Below, one piece after another: positions 21,733 to 33,639 of a DNA stretch of 64,000 bases. The translations under genes were made by a program, and so were the position numbers. A model generated the notes under the pieces. The model made no database searches. It was given only the letters and a program-made list of their open reading frames with translations, and was not told the origin of the DNA. This stretch comes from Adiantum capillus-veneris (taxonomy: Eukaryota; Streptophyta; Polypodiopsida; Polypodiales; Pteridaceae). Location: assembly GCA_014529385.2 (NCBI GenBank), contig CM043967.1:83458278-83522277 (forward strand), in the 5' to 3' direction. The number at the start of each line of letters is the position of its first letter. Within the stretch, counting starts at the first letter, position 1.

Positions 21733-21939
21733 TCATGCATTGGAAGCTTCTCAAGCACCTTCCTCATTAAGTTTGTAGGGTCTCTTTTTGACTCAAGCAC
21801 CATACCCCCCAAGCATGGGAAGCTTCTCAAGCACCTTCCTCATTAAGTTTGTAGGGTCTCTTTTTGACTCAAGCACCTTACCCCCCAAGCATGGGAAGCT
21901 TCTCAAGCACCTTCCTCATTAAGTTTGTAGGGTCTCTTT
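21733..21939. repeat. Minisatellite, about 80-bp unit, interrupted by a copia element
   Basis: Units begin near 21735, 21813 and 21893 and share GGAAGCTTCTCAAGCACC, TTCCTCATTAAGTTTGTAGG and GACTCAAGCACC. The third unit breaks at GTCTCTTT (21939) and resumes at 26832 with TCTTTTTGACTCAAG, so the copia element at 21940-26831 landed inside it. Confidence 0.9.
21935..21939. repeat. Target-site duplication, left copy (TCTTT)
   Basis: The five bases before the LTR at 21940 equal the five bases after the LTR at 26831. Five bp is the standard copia duplication length. Confidence 0.9.
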
Positions 21940-22020
21940 TGTTAGGAAATATGACGTAGCTAAATAGATATTTGAGTAGATTACTTAATGGAGAGAGATA
22001 GATTTCACACACAAGAGATT

Positions 22021-22085
<65 letters not shown>

Positions 22086-22661
22086 CACGATATACGTGGT
22101 TCACCCAATGTGGGCTACGTCCACGGGAAAGCAGCCACTCGATGGCTTTAGTACTTCAAAACAAGAAGTAGTTTACAAATGGATTATACCCTTAATAGAG
22201 CTCCCACCTTGATTCACTCTCACCACCTCACACCCACCTTGTTGCATCAACTTCACACTCTGAAATGTGTGTAGAAATGGCCTCCTTTTATAGGCCAAAA
22301 GGAATGCCCTCTCTCATGAGAGGTAGCCATACGTAGCCGCCCTTGTGTAGATAAGTCCAAATCTAACCCTCCAATCCGCCCATGTGTGGTTGCCCTTGAG
22401 AAGACAAGTCCGCTTTTGAATTTGGCCACTGGCCATTGAATTCAGCCACCGACCACCGGCCATTGACTTCCGACCACCGGCCACCGGCGAAACCTTTGCT
22501 CGAGATTGGCCGTGAAAATTTTGGTTTCCGACGAGTGATTTTTATTTTTGGCGAGTGATTTTCCTTCACGCACGATGGCTTATCCTCATATGGGGGCCTT
22601 ACAAATGTGCGTTTTTACCACAGAAAATTACAAAGGGGTAAATCAGGCTCCATACTTAACA
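21940..22661 (-). mobile_element. Copia 3' LTR, 722 bp
   Basis: It starts TGTTAGGAAAT and ends CTTAACA and matches the LTR at 26126-26831 along most of its length. It contains a (GA)n tract at 22027-22081 that is longer than in the partner copy. Several substitutions and indels separate the two LTRs (for example near 22360-22480), so the insertion is not recent. Confidence 0.92.
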
Positions 22662-22676
22662 ATCTCCCACTTGGAG
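22662..22676 (-). other. Polypurine tract of the copia element
   Basis: On the minus strand CAAGTGGGAGATT abuts the 3' LTR. This is the plus-strand primer site of copia elements. Confidence 0.85.
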
Positions 22677-25600
22677 ACTGATCTCCAAATCAAACTTGTG
22701 ACTGATTTCCATCCTGGCTTCGTATCCTTGAATGCCTATTGAAGATGAGCAACATCTCAAATTCTCCTTGTTGACCACCTTTGTAAACATGTCTGCAGGA
22801 TTTTCACTTGTATGCACCTTTCCTAGCTTTAGTTGTCCCTCTTCCAAAAGAGTGCGTATGAAGTGATATCTCACCTCAATGTGCTTTGTCCTTGAATGGA
22901 AGTCTGAGTTCTTTGCAAGATAGATAGCGCTTTGGATATCACTCTACAAGACACAATTGTCTTGTTTGAATCCAAGCTCTTCTAAGAATCTATGAAGACA
23001 CATAATTTCTTTTCTTACCTCCGTCATTGCTACATACTCTGCTTCCGTGAGAAAGTGAGAGCACCTAAATCTTTCGTTGAAAAAGATTTAGAAAGCTCCT
23101 CTTTTAGGTCTTTGATGTCCTGCATGTTAGCACTTGCAATCAGCATGTCATCAACATACAACATTAGGATGATGAATTTTCCATCTCCCAAATTCTTCGT
23201 GTAGACGCAATGATCTGAGTTGCATCTTCTGAATCCATGATCTAACATCCATCGATTGAACTTCAAGTACCATTGTCTTGATGCTTGCTTTAATCCATAC
23301 AAGATTTTCTTTAATCTGCAAACCATTTTCCCCTTATCTTTTACTTCATACCCCTTTGGTTGAAGCATGTAAATTTCCTCTTCTAAGTCACCATGAGGGA
23401 ATGTCGTATTTACATCCATTTGCTCAAGATTTAGATCATGAGCAGCCACAGGCTTAAGACAAGCCTAATTGAGTTCATTTTGACAACATGAGAAAATATT
23501 TCACTGAAGTCAATACCTTTCTTTTGAGAAAACCCTTTTACCACAAGCTTAGACTTGTAGCTTTTCTTCCCACCTTCTTCTTCCTTCAGCTTTTACACCC
23601 ATTTGTTTTGAAGTGCCCACTTACCTCTAGGCAACTCAACCAACTCCCATGTTTGGTTGTGATGTAGTGAGTTCATCTCCACTTGCATGCTTTTTGTCCA
23701 TTCTTCTTTGGATTCGTGTTGCATAGCTTCTTCGTATGATTCCGGCTCTGCAGAATCTGAGATCAAGAGATGGTTGAAGGAAGGAACAAACCTTTCTAGA
23801 GGTCTACTTGCTCTTGTAGATCTTCGGGGAATAGGTTGAGGCTCCTCATTTGGTTGACGTTGTTGCACATTGTCACTGTTTGCAGTCCTTGAGTCTTCAC
23901 CGTCCTCAAGTGCCATGTACTCATCAACTGTTTCTTTTGTTTGTTTTCTTTCCAAGTAATCTTTGTACATATTTTATTCGTTAAAAATTACATCCCTAGT
24001 CCTTAAAATTTTACCATCTTTAGGATTCCATAGGTGATACCCAAAGTCACCTTCTCCATAGTCAATGAAGAAACACTTTTTGGACTTTGCATCTAGCTTT
24101 GATCTTAGGCTTCTATCTATGTGCATGAAAGCCTCACACCCAACACTTTGAGAAATGCATAATTCATCGGTTTACCTATCCATGCCTCTTCTGGAACTCC
24201 CCCATCCAATGCCGTTGAAGGTGACCGGTTGATTAAGTACACATATGTACTTATAGCTTCCGCCCAAAGCTCAAGCGGTAGGCTTGCATGTAGCCGCATG
24301 CTTCGTGCTCGCTTCATGATTGTTATGTTCATCCTTTCCGAAATCCCATTTTGTTGAGGTGTCCTTGGGGTTGTCCTTTGCCTCCAAATTCCATTGCTAG
24401 CACAAAAGATTTCAAAAGCTTGGTTGCAATATTTGCCTCCATTATCGGATCTGAGGCATTTAACCTTGGTACTTGTTTCATTCTCCACAAAGGCTTTCCA
24501 CCTTTGAAATATGGAAAATACATCGGACTTATTCTTCATGACATAAACCCATGTTTTTCTAGTCACATCGTCTATGAATGTTACATAGTACAATGAGCCA
24601 CCAAGTGATGGTGTACTTGCAGGACCCCAAACATCAGAATGAACCAACTCAAGCTTTTTATTTTTTCTTTCATTTCTTGATTTTTGAAATTTTACCCTCT
24701 TTTTTTTATTATAAACACAATCTTCAAATAACTCTAAGTCCACTTCTTTCAAACCTAGTAGAATCTTCTTCGCTTGAAGGATTTGCATTCCTTTGGCACT
24801 CATATGCCCAAGCCGGTAGTGCCACACTGCACTGTCAACTTCTGTAGTTGCTGCACAAGCTGAAGGTTGTGTGCTGATAGTACACAAGTAAAGTGTACCG
24901 ACCTTTTCTCCCTTGGCAACCACCAAAGATCCCTTTGAGATCTTCCACTGTTTGTTTCCGAATGCAAAGTTGTGACCTTCATCGTCTAATTGTCCTGTAG
25001 AGATCAAGTTTTTCCGAAGAGAAGGAACATGCCTAACATCTTTAAGCTTCCATTCATTTCCATTAGCAGTTTTGACAGAAACTGTACCTTTGCCGACAAT
25101 CTCACAAGCTTCATCATCTCCCAAGTATACATACCCAAAATTACCTTTGGTGTAATCTTGGAAATGTTGCTTATGTGGTGTCACATGGAATGAAGCCCCA
25201 TAATCTACTATCTAGGAATTAGACACATTGTCTAATGAGAGAATTAGAGAATCTTGCTCTACTTTACCTGCCACATTGGCCTCCAATGTTGGCTTGTTGG
25301 CTTGAGACTCAATCTCTTTCTTCTTGACGTGGCCCTTCTTGCCATAGTTCTAACGTTCAAGAACTGATTTTGTGCGTAACTTGCTCTGTCTTGAGCGATC
25401 ACGACCCTTTTGGTTTTTGAACCTCTCCTTAGGCCTCCTCTTGTTTCCACTGACAATGCAGCACTTGATGATTCTCCTGTGCTTCTCCTTCGTATTTCCT
25501 CGCTTAGAAGAACACCCACAACATCATCAAACTTACGACTATTTGTGCCAGAAATAGAATTACTTACAGCCATCACAAGGATGTCCCAACTATCCGATAG

Positions 25601-26111
25601 GGATGATAGTGTAAGGAGAGCTCGCACTTCATCATCGAAATTGATTTTCACCGATCGAAGTTGACTTATGTTTGTGTTAAAGTCATTTAGGTGTTCTGTA
25701 ACTGAACCATTCTCTATCATCTTTAGATTGAACAAGCGCTTCATAAGAAATACCTTATTGGATGTCGATGGTTTCTCGTAGAAGTCGTCAAGTGACTTCA
25801 TCAAGTCCTCCGTGGTCTTCATCTCCGAAACATTGAAGGCCACCGTTAACGCCAAGATTAATCGGATTGTTCCCAGGGACTTCGATCAAGGACAATCCAT
25901 GCTTCATCTGCAATTGTTGCACGCTTCTTTGCCAGACCGCCTAGTGGCAAATAGATTTCCTTATGGTAGAGATAGTCTTCAATCTGCATCTTCCAATTTT
26001 GGTAGTTTTTGCCATTGAACTTATCAATCTTGAGCTTCCCTTTCTCCGCCATAACTCCCACACAATTCAAGGAATCCTTTCCTTAAGATAATTTAGCTAC
26101 GAGAAAACCTT

Positions 26112-26123
26112 GCTCTGATACCA
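26112..26123 (-). other. Primer-binding site (initiator tRNA-Met)
   Basis: The minus-strand sequence TGGTATCAGAGC lies 2 bases after the 5' LTR. It is complementary to the 3' end of plant initiator methionine tRNA and is the standard plant copia primer site. Confidence 0.92.
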
Positions 26124-26125
26124 GT

Positions 26126-26208
26126 TGTTAGGAAATATGATGTAGCTAAATAGATATTTGAGTAGATTACTTGATGGAGAGAGATAGATTTCACACACAA
26201 GAGATTAT

Positions 26209-26259
<51 letters not shown>

Positions 26260-26831
26260 CAAGATATACGGGGTTCACCCAATGTGGGCTACGTCCACGG
26301 GAAAGCAGCCAATCAATGACTTTAGTACTTCAAAACAAGAAGTAGTTTACAAAGGGATTATACCCTTAATAGAGCTCCCACCTTGCTTCACTCTCACCAC
26401 CTCACACCCACCTTGTTGTTTCAACTTCACACTCTGAAATGTGTGTAGAAATGGCCTCCTTTTATAGGCCAAAAGGGCTACCCTCTCTCATGAGATGCAC
26501 CAATGTGTAGCCGCCCTTGTGTAGATAAGTCCAAATCAGACCCTCCAATCCACCCATGTGTGGCCGCCCTTGAGAAGATAAGTACTCTTTTGAATTCGGC
26601 CACCGGCCAACCGACCAGGCGATTGGTCGTTTTCCAACCACTTTACGGCCGCCATCCGGCCATAATATTCCGATGAAAAGGAATATTACTCGAGATTGGC
26701 TGTGAAAATTTTAGTTTCCGGCGAGTGATTTTCCTTCACACACGATGGCTTCTCTTCATAATGGGGGCCTTACAAATGTGTGTTTTTACCACAAAAAATT
26801 ACAAGGGGTAAATCAGGCTTCATACTTAACA
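26126..26831 (-). mobile_element. Copia 5' LTR, 706 bp
   Basis: It starts TGTTAGGAAAT and ends CTTAACA like the partner LTR at 21940-22661. A (GA)n tract lies at about 26216-26255. The TCTTT target duplication follows at 26832-26836. Confidence 0.92.
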
Positions 26832-26836
26832 TCTTT
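26832..26836. repeat. Target-site duplication, right copy (TCTTT)
   Basis: Identical to 21935-21939 on the other side of the copia element. Confidence 0.9.
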
Positions 26837-26896
26837 TTGACTCAAGCGCCTTACCCCCCAAGCATGGGAATCTTCTCAACCACCTTCCTCATTAAG

Positions 26897-27045
26897 TATG
26901 ACATGCACCTCAAGTAACTTAGTCATCAAGCATGACAAGCACCTCAAGCACCTTAGTCATCAAGCAAGACAAGCACCTCAGCACCTCAGTCATCAAGCAC
27001 ACACCTTAGTCATCAAGCACGACAAGCACCTCAAGCTTGGGTCGG
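26897..27045. repeat. Minisatellite, about 36-bp unit
   Basis: Repeated CATGACAAGCACCTCAAG and CACCTTAGTCATCAAGCA blocks, at least four imperfect units. It continues from the interrupted 80-bp minisatellite. Confidence 0.8.
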
Positions 27046-27149
27046 GTTCCCACCTCAAGCTCAACCCTAGCTTGCCTAAGGTCAAACGACTTTTAACACT
27101 AACCATTGGAGGTCTTTAATGAAGCTAACCCTAAGGTATTTTTAGCTCC

Positions 27150-27340
27150 ATTAGATGCACATTTCTCTTTGATAGAATACCTCCTTTTCGACCCCTAGTG
27201 AGATGTAACCATCTCTCCTCTTGGTCCCCTGCTAAGGTAAGTTTAGAAGCACTTATTGCACATTGCTCTTTGATAGACCATCTCCTTTTGGAACCCTATT
27301 GAGATGCAACCATCTCTCCTTTTGGTCCCGTGTCTAGAAG
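27150..27340. repeat. Tandem duplication, about 105-bp unit
   Basis: Two diverged copies share CTCTTTGATAGA, CTCCTTTT, GAGATG-AACCATCTCTCC and TTGGTCCC. No coding is seen in 27340-27820. Confidence 0.7.
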
Positions 27341-27829
27341 CACATGTCTTTATTCTAACTCTTGTTCCCGTTTATTCTTCCACATTAAATGATCAGTTTA
27401 ATATGAGAAAATCATTTGGTAAAGTTAGATATTACATTTTATGACATTACCTCTCTCTTGAAATCATAGTCATCCTCGACTACAAGGAGCCTAGTCATTA
27501 GTCCATGTGTCTTAGCAGGTAGAGGATCCCTTTTTACCATACGACATCATTCCAAGATGGATGACTAGTCCATTTGGTGCTTGGGAGACGTAGCTGCTGC
27601 AAGCATGTTTGGTCTGTAGTCCATATCATACTTCCAAAGTAGAGTGACAAGTTCTACTTGGTGTTTGGGAGACGTTGTCACCACAAACATGATTCTTAGT
27701 ATGCATACTACTTAAATTTGTGCATAATAAAAAGAGAACTAGTCTTATAAGACAAAAAAAATTTCCATTTAAAATGCATTTTCATATGCTTACTCTAGTG
27801 CAACATTTTAAACATTGACAAGGTTCATA

Positions 27830-28540
27830 TTATCCTTAAGCTAGGTTCCTTGCATCCATTTGGCATCTTTAAAAGGATAATTCTTTAACTTAATAAGATA
27901 TCGTCAGATAATCTTACCGTTTCTTAATACCTTGTCTTCATGTCATAGAATGGACTTAGATTGAAGTACTTCTTCTTACTCTTTGATTTTTGGAGGATCT
28001 GCAACTATTGCTTCTTTTGATGGCGCTCCTTTGTATGGGTTATGTAGGTTCCCATGGAAAACATTGTGCATGAGCCCCAATGGTTGGGCAACTTCAATTG
28101 ATAAGCCATCTCATTGACTGGCTTAAGAGTTTGAAGGACCATAGTATCTTTTTGCTAGTTTAGCATCATACTCTTGGTGGTCCATAGGACTCTTGCCCGT
28201 AGTATGCCTAAGATGAGCCTTGAGAAACTTTAGCAAGACCAAATCATTTTTCTTAAAGGTTAAGTCTCTTCTGTGCTTATTAGCAGCAGCCCATTGTCTG
28301 ACACTATGGGTGTTGGAAATCCATGATGCTTGAAATTTGATATCTGAAGAGGGTTTCCATTTGATGTGCCTTAATAGTCTTTTTGACAGGCATAGAGTGT
28401 GTTTTCTTGTTAAGCCTGTCGACGACTGAAACAATCCAAGTTGCTTCCCTCGATCAAATTTCAACTTTTGGTATACCACGCATTTTGAAACATCCTGTTG
28501 TATGTCAGGAAAGCCCATATCAACATCATGCAAGGCATGC
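27830..28540 (-). pseudogene. Ty3/gypsy (chromovirus-type) integrase and chromodomain remnant
   Basis: On the minus strand the first part reads QQDVSKCVVYQKLKFDRG (the zinc-finger region of a gypsy integrase, normally KxV-x-x-C-x-x-C). It is followed by ANKHRRDLTFKKNDLVLLKF and AKRYYGP, the typical gypsy integrase C-terminal segment. Further on it shows HNVFHGNLHNPYKG and, across several stops, YLIKLKNYPFKDAKWM, which matches a chromodomain (YLIKWKGY...ATWE). The core integrase with the catalytic DDE residues, the reverse transcriptase and the LTRs are not present. Old and non-functional. Confidence 0.8.
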
Positions 28541-30160
28541 TAAAGGCAATGAATCATGGGTATGTCAGGCCAGGCTTGGAAAAATATCGAAGGTCGAAGT
28601 CATTGGCAAACACATTGCTTAAAAGACACCCAACCTCGCTAAGTGGACTTCTACGAGTTGGTAAGCCGGTCGATTTTAACATTTTCAATTGTGACTTCAT
28701 TGAATCTCGTAGATCTCTTTGCATTATAAGCACGGCAAGCACATGCAAGCATGACCACTTATTCTATGGAGATATTTGTCCTCAGCATGGGGCAATTTGA
28801 GCATGTTCGATAAGTCTTGAACATTTTTCATGCATGGCATGTGATATCTTAAATGGCTATGAGCACAGTCATTGGACGAATAAATTATACCATCAAGGGT
28901 CTCAGTTATGGATGCCAAATTTCCATGGCTTGGATTGTTTTTGCCCTAGGCAATGTTTGCTCCTCAGGTTCGGGCAAGGCATGTGGCATGTAAGGTGTGG
29001 GTATTTAGCAAGGTCAACCATTGATTAAAATTTCCAAAAGTTGTAAAACATGTTTGCTAGAACGTGGCTCCTAGGCAGGTCATCTGTCATTAATGCAATC
29101 AGACAACGACAGATCCACTCATTGTGGGCAAGCGTAATCCAATAAGCTCCGTTTACAAATCCTCAAGATACTACTAATTAAGCTCAGCAGATACAAGGTC
29201 GACTTTCTTCCGTTATGACATTGTACATTGGAAAGAGTATCTATTAACTATGAGAAACAGAACTCCATAAGTACTTATACAAAGCAAGGCTTCCCTTTCT
29301 CCATTTGGCATGGTGGTTTTCACAGTTTGGAATATGCTATTTTCACACAAATTTGGGGAAACTTCCTAATATGGTTGCACATTTTTACATCCCATGAGGG
29401 TGTATATGATCCATACACTACCCCATTCAAGGCGTACATATGACTATGAGTTGGATTTGAGCGAACTACCAAAAACCTCGCCACAAGTGGGGGACAAGGT
29501 TAGTACATTTCAAGTTATGTTTGTTCTTATCTATGTTTTACTTTTCATTTTGGAAAATATCACTCTATTGTGCAAAGAGAAGTGCTTGGGCAGACTCCAT
29601 AAGAAGCTGTTGTACACAGCGAAGTGCTTTGCCGTATTTCATACAAAGCAAGGCTTCTCTTATGTACCATAGTATGTTCAATTAACTTCAGATCAATGAT
29701 AATGGCACACATCTTTGGCACTATGTGGATATAAGCTCATGGGCAACATTGCACTGTGATGTATCCATGCCAGTGTAATCGTGCAAGGCACGTATACTAG
29801 AGGCTCACAGTTGAGACTGTCATTGAAGCCAAGGGCTTACTATTGTATTTTTTTGCTATGTATGCATGGCATACTAGTACGCTGGACGTATAAGACCATA
29901 TTAGGTAAAGTGGGAAAATCCCAATTCCCAGGTTGGACAACTTTCAATATATCATGTACAAAATATAGAGATTTTGTCAAAAATTTGAGTTTTCTTAAGG
30001 TCTCATTCCACTTTATGCACATACAATACACAATGAAAACAACTAAAATACCATGGTTTCAATCAATTGGATTATTAGGAGACGAGTATATTGCATCCAT
30101 TATCGTTGTCTATGTTCTACTGTCCTACCTACAACTTATCTCAACATGGAGAGCTTGGTT
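28541..30160. other. No gene seen
   Basis: AT-rich sequence with scattered short repeats (for example ACAAAGCAAGGCTTC at about 29279 and 29642). No frame with family similarity on either strand. Confidence 0.4.
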
Positions 30161-30379
30161 TCTAGGTCCACCACTTGTCCAAGTTAATGTAAAAGTGACT
30201 CAAGGTTCACAACTTGTGAAAGCAAGGATCCATTGAGGAATACAATCCACTTGGCTATTTTCCCTTAATTTACTGCATGTGACATTCAAGCAAGGTCCAC
30301 TTCTAATCTATAACTTCTTAATTTGAGGCATGGGGCATACATAAAAGATGTAGCATATACTCTATTGCCTCATAGGAAG

Positions 30380-31800
30380 GTTGGTTTCAAGGTGCACTTA
30401 TCCAGGCTAGCCTATCTTGGAGAAATGATGGAGCTTGCTTCTCTCCTTGTTTCAATGGAGACTAGCTTGGATAAGTGGTGGACCTTTGCTTCTCTCTATG
30501 TTTCAATAGAGTTAGCTTGGACAAGTGGTGACCTTGGAACAAAACCCCCATGTAAAACATATCATGGGTATTCCAAGTGATTAGAAAGATTACCATTTAA
30601 GATATAACCTTATAGGTTGGACAACTGGAGCCTGGCTTGGAGAAATGGTGGACCTTTGATTCTCTCCATGTTTCAATGGAGCCCATCTTGGAGAAATGGT
30701 GGAGCTTGCTTCTGTCCATGTTTCAATGGAGCCTAGCTTGGACAATTGGTGGACCTTTGCTTCTCTCTATGTTTCAATAGAGTTAGCTTAGACACATGGT
30801 GGATCTTCAAACTAAACCAACTATTATCAATGTTTCCTAGCTTGGACAAGTGGTGGAGTGTTTCTCCTCTCCATGTTTCAATGGAGCTTAGCTTGGACAA
30901 GTGTTGGACCTTAAAACAAAAACCCCATGTACAACATAGCATGGATTTTCTAGATTTCAATGGAGTCTAGCTTTAACAAATGGTGGAGCTTGCCTTCATC
31001 CATGTTTCAATGAAACTAGCTTGGACAAGTGGTGGACCTTGTAACAAACCCCCCATGTACAACATATCATTGGTTTTCTAAGTGATGGGAAGGAATACCA
31101 TTCAAGATATAAACTTATAGCTTGGATAAGTAGTTGACTTTAAAACCAAATTCATCATAATACAATGAAATACAGGTCAGCCAATTCCTAAATCTTGAGA
31201 CCAAACCTCCCATGCTATTAGAGATAATATATTAGATAAGTGGTGGACCTTATATTATTTTCCCATGCCTAGTTTAGACAACCGGTACACTTTGCAGCTA
31301 TAAAGGTTGGACGAGTGGTGGAGCCTTGTTTCTATCCATGTTTTAATGGATCCTAGCTTGGACAAGTGGTGGACGTTGGAAAAAAGATTCCATGTACAAC
31401 ATATATGAGGTTTTCCGTGTTTTAATGGAACCTATCCTGGACAAATGGTGAAGCTTGCTTCTCTCCATGTTGATTTTGGAACTACCTTAGACAAGTGGTG
31501 GAGCTTTTCTTTTCTACTCTTCATAATACAATGAAGTATAGGTTGGTTACATGGTGAATCTTAAGGCTAAACCTCCCATTTTATTAGAGATGATAGGTTG
31601 GACAAGTGGATCAACCTTCTATCATTTCTCCATGACTATATTGGACAATTAGTAGACCTAACATCTCTCTATGTTGTCTAGAGATGAGCTTGGACAAGTG
31701 ATGGACCCTGTTTCTCTCTTCCCTTGGTTTATTAGTTTGAAGACTCAGTATATATACTTTCTTAGATCTAGTTTGAACAAGTGGTGGACCTTGTATCCAC
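30380..31800 (+). repeat. Satellite array, left block part 1 (plus orientation)
   Basis: The sequence is built from recurring GCTTGGACAAGTGGTGGACC and TCTCCATGTTTCAATGGAGC blocks. These are the same modules as the right array at 47-61 kb but on the opposite strand. Units are diverged and incomplete here. Two stray modules in the other orientation lie near 30165-30185. Small open frames in it are by-products of the repeat. Confidence 0.9.
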
Positions 31801-31869
31801 AATCTTAATTCATTACAAAAAAGTATATGAAAAAATAACATAGGAATCTTGGTTTGAAGGTCAAGCAAT

Positions 31870-32330
31870 TAGGTTCCAAATGCACATAATAATATATTTT
31901 CCACCCATAAGAAAAGAAAGTTAAATATGTTATTACCAAATTGACAAAGGTAACGTCCAAGAATTCTAGCTTTGCATCTTGTCAGATCTAAATCTTCATC
32001 AAGGCGACATGCATGTATACATCAACTTTCAAGCCATTCAAGAATACATGCACTTAGATTCCATAGTTTTCTTTTCAAAGTCTTTTAAGTTCTAAAACTC
32101 TTTCACATAAAGTATGTAATGACAAAATTCTTGAAGCAAACATTTGTGTCCAAGAAAAAGATCCCTCTCACATATTTAAAGTCCATGAATTCTCTGATCC
32201 ACACTTACCAGTTTTATTTTGACATCAAACATCAATTCTCTCATAGTTACAAATAAATGCAACCTGGATATATGAATTGACAAAAAATGAATTTCTTTTA
32301 CTATATGACCCAACATAGGCCCCAATCAAA
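31870..32330. other. Unique AT-rich spacer, no gene seen
   Basis: No satellite modules and no family similarity on either strand. Confidence 0.4.
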
Positions 32331-32334
32331 TAAA

Positions 32335-32452
32335 AAATGAGTCCCCAAAAATTTGGGTGCACTCTAGCAATATATCAGAGTCCCCTTACAATAGGATGCA
32401 CTCCAATAGTACATTGAAGTCCCCTTAGAGTAGGGTGCACTCCATTGAAGTG
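32335..32452. repeat. Minisatellite, about 38-bp unit, three copies
   Basis: Three imperfect units share AGTCCCC and GGTGCACTC. It lies just past the stop codon of the HAD-like exon at 32562. Confidence 0.7.
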
Positions 32453-32561
32453 TTCATAAAATTGACACACCTTTGTTTTTAAAAAAAAAAGACTATATCA
32501 AATTATACAAATGTTGAAAGATACAACTAGAATAAAAAAAGCATCTTATGGCCATATTTAT

Positions 32562-33342
32562 TCAATGCTTTCGTGTTGACAAGTACACACCAAGGACATA
32601 ATTTGTCTCAGAATCACTATACTGATTTAAAATTGTGTTGTATGTATAGACTCTCTTATCTCTTGCATACAACCATCCTACCAACCATGGAATTATGGTT
32701 CTCTGCAAGAAGTTTTGAAGTTGCTTGGAAGTTTGCCTCCACATTTTTGGAAATATAAGATATGTCCTTGGCATGTTCCACATCACCCTATATGGAGTGT
32801 CATAAAAAATTAAAGTATTGTTTGCATCTAAATCCTCAAATATCTTCCAAATATCACTCAAATTTTTGTGATAAACCCTTGTAAATCCTAACATGATATT
32901 TGGATTTTGGCAATTTTTGTTACTCATAAACACCCTGAACTTGGTATACTGCTCAAGAAAACAATTTTGTGTGATGCGTTTCACCCTTGTTAAGTTATAG
33001 CAACTCCATATCCATAGCTCAAAGTATTCAACACAAAAATCCAAAAAACTTTGTGCGTCTGGTCGCACCACATGATAAACTTCATCTTTATCCTCCACAA
33101 GTCGCATGTGTTGAGCCCAAGCTGGCGTAGAATCTCCATGTTTCATTTCAATTGTCTTGAGAAGTAACCCCTCTAGATCCAAGATAAGTACTCTTTTGAT
33201 GTCCTTGAAATCAAGTGGTAGGTGATAAGGAGGTGATTCATTCCTTGGACAAGGTCTTGGAGGAGGTTGGATGGGTAATTCAATAGTTTTCTTCAATGTA
33301 TGCCAGCATATAGCCAATCCATTTTTCTGTAATGATTCTGAA
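32562..33342 (-). CDS. FCP1-like HAD-family exon (second HAD unit)
   Basis: An open frame of about 259 codons follows an acceptor (TTTAATTTCAG ending at 33343) and runs to a stop at 32562-32564. It encodes KRVLILDLEGLLLKT (HAD motif I; the second Asp of DxD is Glu), VVRPDAQSFLDFCVEYFELW (the FCP1-type RP-x-x-x-x-FL segment), VYHKNLSDIWK and NTLIFYDTPYRV (motif III/IV region, normally DDSP). This is the plant FCP1-like group related to CTD phosphatases, in which motif I often reads LDLNGLL. Loss of the acid/base Asp makes catalysis doubtful. Two bases precede the first full codon, the same phase as the exons at 40519 and 41718. It may be the last exon of the large minus-strand gene, or a separate gene whose first exon I cannot see. 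There is no stop inside. Confidence 0.7.
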
Positions 33343-33639
33343 ATTAAATAACAAGAACATTTAATGCAAACACAACAATAGACATGAGTTTTACATTGTC
33401 TACCCTAACGTTTTATTAGATACCAAAATACATCTATGATCTACTCATTAATAGAAAGAAAGTCAAATTAAAATCCTCACTCTTTTTTATGCTACACTCT
33501 CTCTTAGTCTCAATACCATGGATTTCAACTAGACTTAAGTCAACTAATAACTACTACTTGTTGTTAAAGGTATGCTTGAAGTGCATAAGGCTTAACCAAT
33601 GCTCTAGTGTAGAATGGGTATTTAGGTCTTAAGGTCTAC

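Larger units (their letters stand above)
22662..26125 (-). mobile_element. Ty1/copia internal region, decayed gag-pol with internal deletion
   Basis: Read on the minus strand, the order is gag, protease, integrase, reverse transcriptase, RNase H: the copia order. Gag starts at ATG 26052 (MAEKGKLKIDKFNG) and shifts frame near 25870. The zinc knuckle (NYGKKGHVKK) has lost cysteines. The protease site reads IVDYGASFHVT, with Tyr where DSG is normal. Integrase (25184-24117) has LGHMSAKGM, HSDVWGP, SDNGGKY and TPQQNGISERMN. Reverse transcriptase (23970-23030) has KARLVVKGF-like, YGLKQASRQWY and LYVDDMLIA. RNase H (about 23060-22740) has AEYVAMTE and SENPADMFTK. A junction near 23050 skips the sequence between the reverse transcriptase and RNase H, so the internal region is only 3.46 kb. 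Several stops and frameshifts make it non-autonomous. Confidence 0.93.

Noticed and set aside
29781-30236. 151-codon plus-strand frame
   Set aside because: Hydrophobic, low-information translation that ends in satellite modules; no family similarity.
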